Shown here piece by piece: positions 17,579-27,507 of a DNA stretch of 64,000 nt. The notes under the pieces are model-generated. The model ran no database searches. It saw only the letters and a list, made by a program, of their open reading frames with translations, and was not told the origin of the DNA. The translations under genes and the position numbers were made by a program. Location: NCBI GenBank assembly GCA_963704405.1, contig OY969903.1, positions 1,550,001-1,614,000 on the forward strand, written 5' to 3'. How positions within the stretch are numbered: the stretch's first letter is position 1; every line of letters begins with the position of its first letter. This stretch comes from MFD01213-c1 sp963704405 (GTDB lineage Bacteria > Planctomycetota > Phycisphaerae > Tepidisphaerales > Tepidisphaeraceae).

Positions 17579-19044
17579 ATCGTTCCTTCAGGCGCCGTGC
17601 CGGTGGCGAGGGAGGCGACCGTTGCCTCTTCGCCGGGCCAGTTACCCATGATGATGGCGTAGAGGTCGTCGCCTTTGACGGTGAAGCGGATATTCAGTCC
17701 CTTTTGCCCGCGGGGCGCGGTTTCGCCGAACTTAGTCCAACTGTGGGTGCCGTAGATGGCATCGCCGTTGATGTCGAGCCATTTGCCGACGTCCAGGAGG
17801 GTGTCCTGAATTTCCTGTGCGAAGGTGCCATCGGCGCGTGGGGAGAGATTCAGCAGGAGGTTGCCGTTTTTGCTGACGGTGTCGATGAGCTTGGGGATGA
17901 TGGCCGCCGCCGTGGAGACTTTCATGTCGGTGGTGTAGCCCCAGGTGCTGCCAATCGGTTCATCGACCTGCCAGGCACCGGTGCGGATGCCGGCGGGGGA
18001 GCGGCCGCCGATCTTTTCGAAGTCGATGATCGAACCAATCGTTTGCACATTAGTGCCGCTGGGAGCGTACGCGGCTTTCTTGGTGCTGAGCGAGACGGCT
18101 TTGCCCCACTCGGCGGCGCGGTTGTAGTAATACGCCGCCACCCAGAGCTTGATGGGATCGAGATATCGCATGTCGACACCGTTGTCGAACCAAAGCATGT
18201 CGGGCTGATATTTGTCGATCAGCTCGGCGTTGCGCTGCGCCCAGTTGACCAGGAACTTTTTGCAGGCCTCATCGCTGCGGTCGGCGACGTTGTAAAAGTC
18301 GAGCCATTTCGGATCGAAAAGGTCTTTCTGCTTTGCTTTCAGGTCCGCCAGCATATCGGCGGGGGGATTGATGAACTGGAAGTTTTCAATGCCGTGATTG
18401 GAGACGCCGAACTTCAAACCCTGCGCGCGAACCGCCTTGCAAAGCTCGCCGATCAGGTCGCGCCGGGGGCCCATCTGCATTGCGTTGTACGGCGTGACTT
18501 TGCTGTCCCACATCGCGAAGTTTTCATGATGCTGCGCCGTGGGAACGATATATTTAGCGCCCGATTTTTTGAACAGCGTGGCCCATTCCTCCGGATTGAA
18601 TTTCTCCTGCGTGAACTTCGGAATAAAATCTTTGTACCCAAACAGATCCGGCGGGCCGAAATGCTCGGCATGCCAGGCGCGATCTGCGCCGTACATATGT
18701 TTCTCATACCACTCATTATGATGAGCGGGCACCGAGTAAAGCCCCCAGTGCATGAAGAGGCCGAACTTGGCATCGTAAAACCACTGCGGCACTTTATAAT
18801 TCTGCTTCAGCGAATCCCACGTTGGTTGAATGGGGCCGTCGGGGATTTTGTCGGGAATGGCGGCGACGGCGGCCTGGACTACCTCGAGCTTGGTTTCCGG
18901 CGCCATGTCAAAACCGCTCTTGGCATTTCCCCCTTCGGCGATGGATGACGGGGAGGCAGCCTGGGCCATTGCCATTGCGGCAGCCGCGGTGAGCGCCAGC
19001 AGGAATGCGCTTTTGGCTGCGTGTTTTATCTTGAACTGGATCAA
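17407..19044 (-). CDS. Secreted alpha-L-fucosidase (GH29)
   Basis: A 545-residue glycoside hydrolase family 29 enzyme that removes terminal alpha-L-fucose from glycans. A signal peptide (about 1-30, ending AMAMAQAA) directs export. Family landmarks are KFGLFMHWGLYSVPA, AKYIVPTAQHHENFAMWDS, and the likely nucleophile Asp in MLWFDNGVDM; SKNGNLLLNLSPRADG follows, and then a beta-sandwich. I chose the TTG start at 19044 because AAGGAG lies about 6 bases before it; upstream in-frame ATGs at 19110 would give an atypical N-terminus. Planctomycetes often use such enzymes on algal or mucin polysaccharides. Confidence 0.9.
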   Translation of the reverse strand: MIQFKIKHAAKSAFLLALTAAAAMAMAQAASPSSIAEGGNAKSGFDMAPETKLEVVQAAVAAIPDKIPDGPIQPTWDSLKQNYKVPQWFYDAKFGLFMHWGLYSVPAHHNEWYEKHMYGADRAWHAEHFGPPDLFGYKDFIPKFTQEKFNPEEWATLFKKSGAKYIVPTAQHHENFAMWDSKVTPYNAMQMGPRRDLIGELCKAVRAQGLKFGVSNHGIENFQFINPPADMLADLKAKQKDLFDPKWLDFYNVADRSDEACKKFLVNWAQRNAELIDKYQPDMLWFDNGVDMRYLDPIKLWVAAYYYNRAAEWGKAVSLSTKKAAYAPSGTNVQTIGSIIDFEKIGGRSPAGIRTGAWQVDEPIGSTWGYTTDMKVSTAAAIIPKLIDTVSKNGNLLLNLSPRADGTFAQEIQDTLLDVGKWLDINGDAIYGTHSWTKFGETAPRGQKGLNIRFTVKGDDLYAIIMGNWPGEEATVASLATGTAPEGTIQSVTLLGSNGNLQFTQNNGGLKVKLPPAAPCKYAYALKITGLKMNPPTSTESGNPQ

Positions 19045-19271
19045 AGTCGTCTCCTTAAAGGTTGCGAATAGTTTATGCCAAATACGGACCCGCCGCCCGG
19101 ATATCATCACATGCCGCGCTTGCTTGCGGAAGCGATTGCGATGACTAACATCACCGCTCCGATGCGATTCAGCCTACCTTGATACACCCTTTCCGCCTTC
19201 TTGTTATCCGGCTCATTTTTTTCAAGCCCGCTGTTGATTGCATTGACGATTGGAATTTTGCAGGTTAATCG

Positions 19272-20853
19272 ATGTCCGCAGATCAAATTGCCCGCCGCCG
19301 GGCGTTCGCCATCATCTCTCATCCCGATGCGGGCAAGACCACGCTGACGGAGAAGCTGCTGTTGTATGGCGGCGCGATCCAGCTTGCCGGTTCGGTCACG
19401 TCGCGGAAGAATCAGCGGTCGGCGACCAGTGATTGGATGGAGCTGGAAAAGCAGAGAGGCATCTCTGTCACCTCGACCGTCCTTCAATTTGAATATGCAG
19501 GGTGTTGCCTGAATCTGCTCGACACGCCGGGCCACCGCGATTTTTCTGAAGATACGTATCGCGTTCTGACGGCGGTGGATTCTGTGGTGATGGTGATCGA
19601 TGCTGGCAAGGGGATTGAACCGCAGACGCGCAAACTGTTTGAGATTTGCCGGCAGCGGCAGATTCCGATTTTTACGTTCATGAACAAGCTGGATCGCCCG
19701 AGCCGTCCACCGCTGGAGTTGATGGATGAGCTGGAAAGCGTGCTGGGCATTCATGCGTATGCGATGAATTGGCCGCTCGGAACCGGGCCTGATTTCAAAG
19801 GTGTCTATTCGCGGCAGGATAAGCAGGCCCATTTTTTCCAGCGAACCAGCGGCGGGGCGTATCGCGCGCGGAAAAGGTGAGCGATCTGCATGAACCGGGG
19901 GTGCAGAATCAGATGACGCCGGAAACATTCGCTGCCGCCGTGGAGGAACTTGCGCTCCTGGAAGGGGCGAGCGCGGTGTTTGACGAAGAGGCGGTCCATC
20001 GCGGGCAACTCACGCCTGTCTTCTTCGGCTCGGCGATGAATAACTTTGGCGTGCAGCTCCTGCTGGATTCGTTTGTGCGTTATGGCCTGCCACCGCAACC
20101 GCGGCCGTCGGCTCATGGAGTGATCCAGCCGAGCGATCCGGCGTTCAGCGGATTCATTTTTAAGATCCAGGCGAACATGGACCCGCGCCATCGCGATCGC
20201 ATTGCGTTCATCCGCATTTGCTCGGGGCGGTTTGAGCGCGAGATGGGCGTGGTGATCGCCCGCACCGGCAAACGGATTCGCCTGTCGAGTTCCCATCGGC
20301 TGTTCGGGCAGGATCGGGAAACGGTGGATGAGGCGTGGCCGGGCGACATTATTGGGATTGTCGGGCATGCCGACCTGCGCATCGGCGATACGCTGACCGA
20401 TCAACCGGGGCTGACATTTAATGAGTTCCCGCGCTTGCGCCGGAAGTTTTTGCTTATCTGCACAGCGAAAACTCGTCGCAGTTCAAACGCTTCCGCCAGG
20501 GACTGGATCAGCTTCTTCAGGAAGGGGTGGTGCAGGTGCTGCAGATTGTGGGGTCGGAAATGCGCGTGCCGCTGCTGGGGGCGGTGGGATCGCTGCAGTT
20601 TGATGTCGTGCAGTATCGGTTGAAGGCGGAATACGGCGCAGACTCGCGGCTGGAGCGCACGGGCTGGTCGGTGATGCGATGGCTCGATCCGACAGTGGCC
20701 AGGAGCGTGATCGAAGCCGCCGTGCTGCCGAGCGGGGCGAAACTGGCGGAGGATCAGGCGGGGCGGATGGTGGCGCTGTTCGAGAGCGAATGGTCGCTGA
20801 AATATTTCGCGGATAAGAATCCGACGATCCGGTTCATGTCTACGACGCTATGA
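19272..20853 (+). pseudogene. prfC: Peptide chain release factor 3, two frameshifts
   Basis: Together three frames encode a complete RF3, the GTPase that recycles RF1/RF2 after translation termination. Frame one (19272-19880) has the G1 motif HPDAGKTTL, switch II LLDTPGHRDF and NKLD. Frame two (19877 to about 20430) holds domain II (FKIQANMDPRHRDRIAF, AWPGDIIGI). Frame three (about 20430-20853) holds the C-terminal domain (GAVGSLQFDVVQYRLKAEY). The switches fall near 19865 in gcgcgcgg and near 20430 in ttcccgcgcttgcg. No other residue disruption is seen, so assembly errors are as likely as true loss. Confidence 0.88.
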
Positions 20854-21015
20854 TCATCGTGATGAATAGAATTGCGCTTCAGGCGCGAGTGTGAATATTT
20901 GGAGCGTAGTCTCACCGCGCGGAGGGGGCGGAGAAAAGTTTAGTGCTTCGCAGCATGGCGCCTTCGCCCGTCCCTAATGCGGTTCGACACGGCGCGAGCG
21001 GCCCGCGCCACGGAA

Positions 21016-21561
21016 TTATTTGTCAAATCCTTTGCGGCGTTGGCGGCTGTAGCGGGCGAGTGCATCGTCAATAATGGGGAAGGCTAGCTTGGCGGGTTGG
21101 ATTTCGTCGACTTCAACGGCTTTACCTTCGAGAAGTTTGTAGTCCTGAAAGAATCGCCGAAGCATGGTCAGGCGGTGGGGGGGCATCTCGGCGGCTTCGC
21201 GATAACTGTTGAATTCCGGATCTTCGGTTGCGACGGCAATGATTTTGTGGTCTTTCTTGCCGGCGTCGATCATGGTCATCAGGCCGATTGTCCGGGCGTG
21301 GATCAAGGTGAGCGGCACCACGGTTTCCTGGCAGAGAACGAGCACGTCGAGCGGATCGTCGTCTTCGGCAAGCGTCTGGGGAATAAAGCCGTAGTTGGCG
21401 GGGTAATAGACGGCAGAGTAGAGCACGCGATCGAGCTTGATCAGCCCGCTGGCTTTATCCAGTTCGTACTTCACGCTGGAGCCGAAGGGGATTTCGATCA
21501 CGGCGCTATATTCCTGCGGAATATCTTCGCCGGGGGTCACGTCATGCCAGGGATGAATCAT
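21016..21561 (-). CDS. ppa: Inorganic pyrophosphatase
   Basis: A 181-residue soluble family I pyrophosphatase that hydrolyses PPi released by biosynthetic reactions. The signature EDDDPLDVLVL with its metal-binding aspartates is intact, as are the flanking YPANYGFIPQT and the basic-acidic active-site residues. Length matches the bacterial family. The gene converges with prfC, with about 160 non-coding bases between. Confidence 0.93.
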   Translation of the reverse strand: MIHPWHDVTPGEDIPQEYSAVIEIPFGSSVKYELDKASGLIKLDRVLYSAVYYPANYGFIPQTLAEDDDPLDVLVLCQETVVPLTLIHARTIGLMTMIDAGKKDHKIIAVATEDPEFNSYREAAEMPPHRLTMLRRFFQDYKLLEGKAVEVDEIQPAKLAFPIIDDALARYSRQRRKGFDK

Positions 21562-21719
21562 TGTCGCTCGCTCAGGTCAGAGATTGGTACATCGTAGAAC
21601 TGTAGATTGGCACGTAAAAACGGAAAATGCAAATCGCGAGGCGGGTGTTTTTTGTGAGGAGGTCCCATAAGTGATATACCTTGCGTGCTCTGCGCGGTGG
21701 ACCTACACTGCTATCGATG

Positions 21720-21830
21720 TTCGCTAGGGGTGATTTGCGCGATTTTGTGGCGCAGGTCTGAGAAAATACCCTTGGAACCTGATCCGGCCATGCGGGTGAT
21801 GCACCGGCAACCGGCGTAGGGAAGCGAATG
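21720..21830 (+). promoter_or_regulatory. TPP riboswitch upstream of thiC
   Basis: A THI-box aptamer: closing stem TTCGCT (21721-21726) pairs with AGCGAA (21824-21829). It encloses the conserved CTGAGA at 21759-21764, ACCCTTGGAACCTGATC at 21769-21785 and GCGTAGGGAAGCG at the 3' side. It binds thiamine pyrophosphate and represses the following thiC. The mode (transcriptional or translational) is unclear because no obvious terminator follows. Confidence 0.93.
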
Positions 21831-21938
21831 GACCGCATGCACTGCACGTTTGCGCGGGCGATCCTTGCCTTGTCCGCCGAGCGTCCTTCCGGTGCAACCC
21901 TCCATCGCCAACCCCCACACGTTTTGGAGTGATGAATT

Positions 21939-23672
21939 ATGTCTCAGTCGAAGACCGTGGATCGTTCGTTTGTGTTGCCGCCGCTGGGTGATAATCCGTC
22001 GACCGATCGGCAGGGGACTTCGCCGGGCTCATTCGCCAGGGCCGGGCGGGTGGGGACGGCTTATACATACAGTTCGCCCGACACGGCGGGCATGCCCGGG
22101 GTTTCCGATGTAACCGCGATGGACTTTGCGCGAGCGGAAGATGCGCAGGGCAAGACGCAGTTGGAAGAGGCGCGCATCGGCCGGGTGACCGCGCAAATGA
22201 AGCATGTTGCGACGCGCGAACCGCACCTGTCGGCGGAGGAGATTCGCGTCGAGGTGGCCTGCGGCCGCATGATTATCCCAGCCAACAAGGTGCATCTGAA
22301 GCACAAGCTGGAACCGATGGCAATCGGGCGGGCCTCGCTCACCAAGATCAATGCCAACATGGGGGCATCGCCGATCTCTTCGGGGACGGATGAAGAAGTT
22401 GAAAAGCTGAAATGGGCGGAGAAGTGGGGCGCGGACACGGTGATGGATTTGTCGACCGGCGGCGATCTCGATGCCTGCCGCGAGGCGATCATCCGTAACA
22501 GCACGGTGCCGATCGGAACGGTGCCGATTTATTCGATGATCATCGGCAAGCGGATCGAAGACCTGACCTACGACGTGATTTTAAAAGAGCTGGAAAAGCA
22601 GGCGAAGCAGGGCGTGGATTATTTCACAATTCACGCCGGCGTGCTGCGCGAACATCTGCCTTTTGTGAAGAAGCGGCTCATCGGCATCGTCTCGCGCGGT
22701 GGATCGCTCCTGGCGAAGTGGATGCTGACGCACAACAAGCAAAACCCGATGTACGAAATCTTCGACGATATCTGCGACATCATGCGAGAATATGATGTCA
22801 GCTTCTCGCTCGGCGATGGATTGCGGCCCGGCGGGCTCGCCGATGCATCAGATGAAGCGCAGCTGCGCGAACTCGCCACCCTCGGTGAACTCACCGAACG
22901 CGCCTGGGCGCGCGGGGTGCAGGTGATGGTCGAAGGCCCGGGCCACGTCCCGTTCGATCAGATCGAATACAACATGAAGCTGCAGCGCAAGCTCTGCCAC
23001 GGTGCGCCTTTCTATGTCCTGGGCCCGCTGGTGACCGATATTTTCCCCGGCTACGACCACATCACCTCCTGCATCGGCGCGACGGCGGCCGGTTATCATG
23101 GCGCGAGCATGTTGTGTTACGTGACGCCGAAGGAACATTTGGGATTGCCGAAGAAAGACGACGTGAAGCAGGGGTGTGTCGCCTACAAGATCGCCGCCCA
23201 CGCCGCCGATGTCGCTCTTGGCATCCCCGGCTCGCGCGATCGCGATGATGAACTCACCAAAGCCCGCGCTGCCCTGAACTGGCAACGCCATTTCGATCTC
23301 AGCTTCGATCCCGATCTGGCCCGCGCCTATCACGATGAAGACCTGGAAGTCGACACAGACTTCTGCGCCATGTGCGGCCACGACTGGTGCAGCGTCCGGA
23401 TCAGCAAGGAAATCACCGATTTCTACAGCGGCAAGGATGAAGCCGCCCAACCCGAAAAGAAAGCGATCGCATCACCCGGCGTCACGGCAGCCGGCGCCGA
23501 CATCCTGAAACAGCGCGGCGTGCTCTCACAGGATGAGATCATGAAGCTCGCGCACAAAGGAAAGAAAGCGGTCTGTCACAGCGATCTGGTCGAAGATGCC
23601 GATGAAGCGAAATTGGTGCAGGTGAATACGTTAAAGGCGCATGGGGTTGTGGTGAATGAAGTCGGTTTGTGA
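21939..23672 (+). CDS. thiC: Phosphomethylpyrimidine synthase
   Basis: This 577-residue radical SAM enzyme converts aminoimidazole ribotide to hydroxymethylpyrimidine phosphate in thiamine biosynthesis. The body carries the usual ThiC sequence: INANMGASPISS, WGADTVMDLSTGGD, VEGPGHVPFDQIEYN and GPLVTDIFPGYDH. The C-terminal cluster motif CAMCGHDWC (CxxCx4C) is complete. GGAGTGA precedes the ATG. A TPP riboswitch 100 bases upstream indicates feedback control by the pathway product. Confidence 0.97.
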   Translation: MSQSKTVDRSFVLPPLGDNPSTDRQGTSPGSFARAGRVGTAYTYSSPDTAGMPGVSDVTAMDFARAEDAQGKTQLEEARIGRVTAQMKHVATREPHLSAEEIRVEVACGRMIIPANKVHLKHKLEPMAIGRASLTKINANMGASPISSGTDEEVEKLKWAEKWGADTVMDLSTGGDLDACREAIIRNSTVPIGTVPIYSMIIGKRIEDLTYDVILKELEKQAKQGVDYFTIHAGVLREHLPFVKKRLIGIVSRGGSLLAKWMLTHNKQNPMYEIFDDICDIMREYDVSFSLGDGLRPGGLADASDEAQLRELATLGELTERAWARGVQVMVEGPGHVPFDQIEYNMKLQRKLCHGAPFYVLGPLVTDIFPGYDHITSCIGATAAGYHGASMLCYVTPKEHLGLPKKDDVKQGCVAYKIAAHAADVALGIPGSRDRDDELTKARAALNWQRHFDLSFDPDLARAYHDEDLEVDTDFCAMCGHDWCSVRISKEITDFYSGKDEAAQPEKKAIASPGVTAAGADILKQRGVLSQDEIMKLAHKGKKAVCHSDLVEDADEAKLVQVNTLKAHGVVVNEVGL

Positions 23673-23851
23673 TGCAGAGAATAAGAACCACGCGGGGAGC
23701 CGTTTGGGAAGACCCAGTCTCCCCGGTAACGCCGCCTTCTGCCTTCGCAGATACCGGTTGATGGAATGCTTCGCAGTGAAAGCGACACGCAGGAAGACGC
23801 AATTGCGTGGATGGTTGCAGGCAATCCATCGCTCCTGCGGCTGGCGCGTAA

Positions 23852-25159
23852 TTATCGCTTTAGGAAATTCAAGAAATTATCCTTCAGCAGCAGCCGCACG
23901 TCGCGCTTGATTTCATCTTCCTGAACATTCCACCCAGCATCGGCCAGGTCCGCGTACTTATCTGTCAGGACTTTCGCGATGATCTTTCGGCTGTGGTCCC
24001 ATTTGTACACAATCTGATCCAGCACGCGGGCATCAGAATGCTGGGGGATAAAGCTGGTGCCGAGGAGCTCGAAGCGCATGCGTTCGATCTCTTCGATGAG
24101 CGAGGGGTTGTTCAGGAACCACCAGCAGCCGAAGAGCATGAGGTTGCCGAATTTTCGGGCGGCGACGCAGAGTTCGTGCTGGTTTTCGCGGGCGAGCATG
24201 GTGACAAAGAATTTGTTGCCGTCGAACTTGCGGCAAATCTGCACAACCGATTGAACATCAGAGAGGCCGACCATATCACCCCCGTCGCGGAGGCCGGGGT
24301 TCACCTGCAGGCGGGAGCCGATCATCATGGCGAAGGGCAGGCCGCGCTCTTTGCAGACGGGGAGGACGACTTCTTCGAGCATCGTTTGGCCGGCGCGGGC
24401 GATGGTGTCGGCGGGGTTTGCCGGATAGCGGAAATCGGGTGGCAGGCTGACGGCGATATAGACCGCCTTCATGCGATCGACCCAATCGCGCAGGAATCGG
24501 CGGGCTTCTTCGATCGTCCGCTGACTGATCTCTTCCTTCACGTCATATCCCCATTGCGAAAGCTTTGGTGCCGCGGTTGGCCATGAGCGGAGCAGGGGGT
24601 CGATGCGAAGAACTGCGCGGAAGCGGGGGTCTGTTCCGACGGCCGGATCTGCCAGCCACCGGTTGCGCTCGTTGTCATCGAATACGGGATTGGTCATCGT
24701 CAGCGAATCGACGTTGGCGACCTGCATCGTTTTATCAATGTATTGGCTTGGGTCCTGCTGCGAACACCACTTGCGCATGCGGGACAGGTTGCGGTCAGAA
24801 GGATCGAGACCGAGCTTGGAGAGGGTCGTGATGACGCCGCGGCAGGCTTCGCTGATGGGGGAATTTTCGATGAACAGATGTTTCCAGATATGGTCTGCCT
24901 GCTGCTGCTTGGTCATGGCCCAGAATTTTTCATACGGCAGCTTGGTCGCCGGGACGATCCGATACACCTCTGCAACTAAATAGTGATAGGTCAACAACTC
25001 ATCGACACCCCACAAAAGCAGTCCGGCTGGGTCGGTCTTGCCGGAAGAGTTGGGGTCAGGCGTGCCAAATTTTGGCGTGTAAAGGTGTGTGTGCAGGTCA
25101 GTTACGGGCTGATCGGCAACGGCTCGGCTGACAATCGTCTCAATGGCTTGGCGGTTCAC
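23852..25159 (-). CDS. Glucuronate isomerase-like (UxaC family) amidohydrolase
   Basis: A 435-residue metal-dependent TIM-barrel protein. The N-terminus has the metal site DLHTHLYTP (about 21-29). The C-terminal part matches the UxaC pattern: MLFGCWWFLNNPSLIEEIER, then IPQHSDARVLDQIVYKWDHS. UxaC converts glucuronate or galacturonate to fructuronate or tagaturonate. The sequence is divergent and no uronate operon surrounds it, so the exact substrate is uncertain. It is convergent with thiC. Confidence 0.75.
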   Translation of the reverse strand: MNRQAIETIVSRAVADQPVTDLHTHLYTPKFGTPDPNSSGKTDPAGLLLWGVDELLTYHYLVAEVYRIVPATKLPYEKFWAMTKQQQADHIWKHLFIENSPISEACRGVITTLSKLGLDPSDRNLSRMRKWCSQQDPSQYIDKTMQVANVDSLTMTNPVFDDNERNRWLADPAVGTDPRFRAVLRIDPLLRSWPTAAPKLSQWGYDVKEEISQRTIEEARRFLRDWVDRMKAVYIAVSLPPDFRYPANPADTIARAGQTMLEEVVLPVCKERGLPFAMMIGSRLQVNPGLRDGGDMVGLSDVQSVVQICRKFDGNKFFVTMLARENQHELCVAARKFGNLMLFGCWWFLNNPSLIEEIERMRFELLGTSFIPQHSDARVLDQIVYKWDHSRKIIAKVLTDKYADLADAGWNVQEDEIKRDVRLLLKDNFLNFLKR

Positions 25160-25485
25160 GAGCTTCCAACCTTTCTAGTGGGCTTAACTGACAGTGAGTT
25201 AAATGCGCCGCCAAGACGCTAAGATGCCAGGTTAGGAGGAGAAGGCAAAATTTGAATGATGAAGCTGGAGCAGATTCGTTTGCACACCTGTTTTTTCTTC
25301 TCCTTCAACCTTGGCTTGCTGGCGTCTTGACGGTAGTCCCTTTAAGGCGATCAGCCCTAAAAGTAGCGTCTCCAGGCTTTGGTTGCCAGATGCTGATCTG
25401 GCCGGCGCGTTAACTTGATATGCTTGGGCTTCGATACTATATTGTTGAGAGCTAGTCTCAAGTAACTTTCAAAGGAGTTGCGCAG
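25160..25485. other. Intergenic region before the SUF operon
   Basis: 326 bases separate the uxaC-like start from the first SUF gene. A promoter is visible at 25415-25443. The rest contains AAGACGCTAAGATGCCAGG and a complementary-looking word near 25310, but no gene or convincing RNA. Confidence 0.6.
25415..25443 (+). promoter_or_regulatory. Sigma70-type promoter of the SUF operon
   Basis: TTGATA (25415-25420) and TATATT (25438-25443) are separated by 17 bases, close to consensus. The start of sufA lies 43 bases downstream of the -10 box, with AAAGGAG before it. Confidence 0.7.
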
Positions 25486-25821
25486 ATGTCAATCTTATTG
25501 ACTGAAAAAGCCGCCACGGAAATCAGGAAGATCGTTAAGGAACAAGGCCTCCCGGAAGCCGAAACGCGTCTGCGCGTCGGTGTAAAAGGCGGCGGTTGCT
25601 CCGGTTTTTCGTACATGCTGGACCTCACCGAAGAACCCAAGGGTGACATGGACGAAGAAATGGAAAGCAACGGCGTCAAGATCCTCATCGACATGAAGAG
25701 CAATCTGTACCTCAACGGCACTGAAATTGACTTCAAAGACGAAGTCATGGGACGCGGGTTCGTCTTTAAGAACCCCAATGCCACGAGCAGTTGCGGGTGT
25801 GGAAGCAGCTTCAGCGCCTGA
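25486..25821 (+). CDS. Iron-sulfur cluster A-type carrier (SufA/ErpA/HesB)
   Basis: A 111-residue protein with the three conserved cysteines of A-type carriers: one in GGGCSGFSYML (about residue 37) and a pair in SSCGCGSSFSA at the C-terminus. It receives assembled Fe-S clusters and hands them to apoproteins. It heads the SUF operon, about 140 bases before sufB, and is preceded by AAAGGAG. Whether it should be named sufA or erpA cannot be decided from sequence alone. Confidence 0.92.
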   Translation: MSILLTEKAATEIRKIVKEQGLPEAETRLRVGVKGGGCSGFSYMLDLTEEPKGDMDEEMESNGVKILIDMKSNLYLNGTEIDFKDEVMGRGFVFKNPNATSSCGCGSSFSA

Positions 25822-25961
25822 GCTGTTAGCTCCGGCGGATGACGAAATTCGAATGACGAATCAAATCTGAATGACCAACATTCGGATCATTTGCCTTTTT
25901 GTTTTCGGTCATTCGTCAATTGAGCATTCGTCATCGATTTGTCATTTGAATTTGAGTTGAA

Positions 25962-27410
25962 ATGCCTACCGAAACACAGGAAATCGAGACGCTTGCCAAC
26001 CGCGAATACAAGTGGGGGTTCGTAAGCGATATCGAAGCGGATTCCGCGCCGCCGGGGCTGAATGAGGACACAATCCGTTTTATCAGCGCCAAAAAGGGTG
26101 AACCGGATTGGCTTCTGCAATGGCGGCTGAAAGCCTATCGGCACTGGTTGACGATGGAGCAGCCGAACTGGCCGTTCCTGCCATATGGGTATGGGCCGAT
26201 CGACTATCAGAGCACAATTTATTATTCGGCTCCGAAGGCGAAGAAAAAGTCGCTGGATGAAGTCGATCCGGAACTGCTCGCGACCTACGAAAAGCTTGGC
26301 ATTCCCGTTCACGAGCGCGAAATCCTGGCCGGCGTGGCAGTCGATGCCGTGTTTGACAGCGTTTCGGTCGTCACGACTTTCAAGAAACAACTGGCCGAAA
26401 AGGGAATCATCTTCTGCGGCTTCTCTGACGCCGTCCGCGAACATCCTGAGCTTGTGCAGAAGTATCTGGGCAGCGTCGTTCCTTACAGCGACAACTATTT
26501 CGCGACGCTGAACAGCGCCGTCTTCACCGATGGTTCATTCGCATTCATTCCCAAGGGCGTGAAGTGCCCGATGGAATTGAGCACGTATTTCCGGATCAAT
26601 GCGAAGAACACAGGGCAGTTTGAGCGGACGCTGATCGTCGCCGAAGAAGGCGCAAGCGTGAGTTACCTGGAAGGTTGCACCGCTCCGATGCGCGATGAGA
26701 ATCAGTTGCACGCCGCCGTGGTGGAATTGGTGGCCCTGGACAACGCCAGCATCAAGTACAGCACGGTGCAGAATTGGTATCCCGGCGACAAGGAAACGGG
26801 CAAAGGCGGGATCTACAACTTTGTCACCAAACGCGGCGCCTGCCGCGGGGTGAACAGCAAGATTAGTTGGACGCAGGTTGAAACCGGCTCTGCCATCACC
26901 TGGAAATATCCAAGCTGCATCCTGCAAGGCGACAACAGCGTCGGCGAATTTTACAGTGTCGCGCTGACCAATGGCCGCCAGCAAGCCGACACCGGCACGA
27001 AGATGATCCACATCGGCAAAAACACCAAGAGCACGATTGTCAGCAAAGGCATCAGCGCCGGCAAAGGCCAGAACTGCTATCGCGGGCTGGTGAAAATCCT
27101 GAAAGGCGCAACCAACAGCCGCAATTATACTCAGTGCGACAGCCTGCTCCTTGGCGATAAATGCGGGGCACATACCGTGCCCTACATCGAAGTGAAAAAC
27201 ACCAGCAGCCGGGCTGAACATGAAGCCAGCACCAGCAAAATTGGTGAAGATCAACTGTTCTACTGCAAGACGCGCGGCATTAAGTTGGAAGACGCGATCA
27301 GCATGATCGTCAGCGGCTTCTGCAAGGAAGTGTTCCGCGAGCTGCCGATGGAATTTGCCGTAGAAGCCCAAAAGCTGCTGGGAGTGAGTTTGGAAGGCAG
27401 CGTCGGATAG
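25962..27410 (+). CDS. sufB: Fe-S cluster assembly protein SufB
   Basis: A 482-residue scaffold subunit of the SufBCD complex on which Fe-S clusters are built. Landmarks are YKWGFVSDIEAD at the N-terminus, SYLEGCTAPMRDENQLHAAV in the beta-helix core, and TQCDSLLLGDKCGAHTVPY and EHEASTSKIGEDQLFYCKTR near the C-terminus; these contain the conserved Cys and Glu. Length is normal and the frame is intact. Confidence 0.97.
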   Translation: MPTETQEIETLANREYKWGFVSDIEADSAPPGLNEDTIRFISAKKGEPDWLLQWRLKAYRHWLTMEQPNWPFLPYGYGPIDYQSTIYYSAPKAKKKSLDEVDPELLATYEKLGIPVHEREILAGVAVDAVFDSVSVVTTFKKQLAEKGIIFCGFSDAVREHPELVQKYLGSVVPYSDNYFATLNSAVFTDGSFAFIPKGVKCPMELSTYFRINAKNTGQFERTLIVAEEGASVSYLEGCTAPMRDENQLHAAVVELVALDNASIKYSTVQNWYPGDKETGKGGIYNFVTKRGACRGVNSKISWTQVETGSAITWKYPSCILQGDNSVGEFYSVALTNGRQQADTGTKMIHIGKNTKSTIVSKGISAGKGQNCYRGLVKILKGATNSRNYTQCDSLLLGDKCGAHTVPYIEVKNTSSRAEHEASTSKIGEDQLFYCKTRGIKLEDAISMIVSGFCKEVFRELPMEFAVEAQKLLGVSLEGSVG

Positions 27411-27507
27411 CTTTTTCACGGTGGCGACATGGAGCACACGAAGCACAAAGCTGGATGTGGCGCCCTGTGTTGTCCGCGGTGAGATAACGTTTTAGGAAAG
27501 TCCAGAA

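Noticed and set aside
17530..18948. Long plus-strand open frame (472 codons) opposite the fucosidase gene
   Set aside because: It is the shadow of a GC-rich GH29 gene whose motifs are unmistakable on the minus strand.
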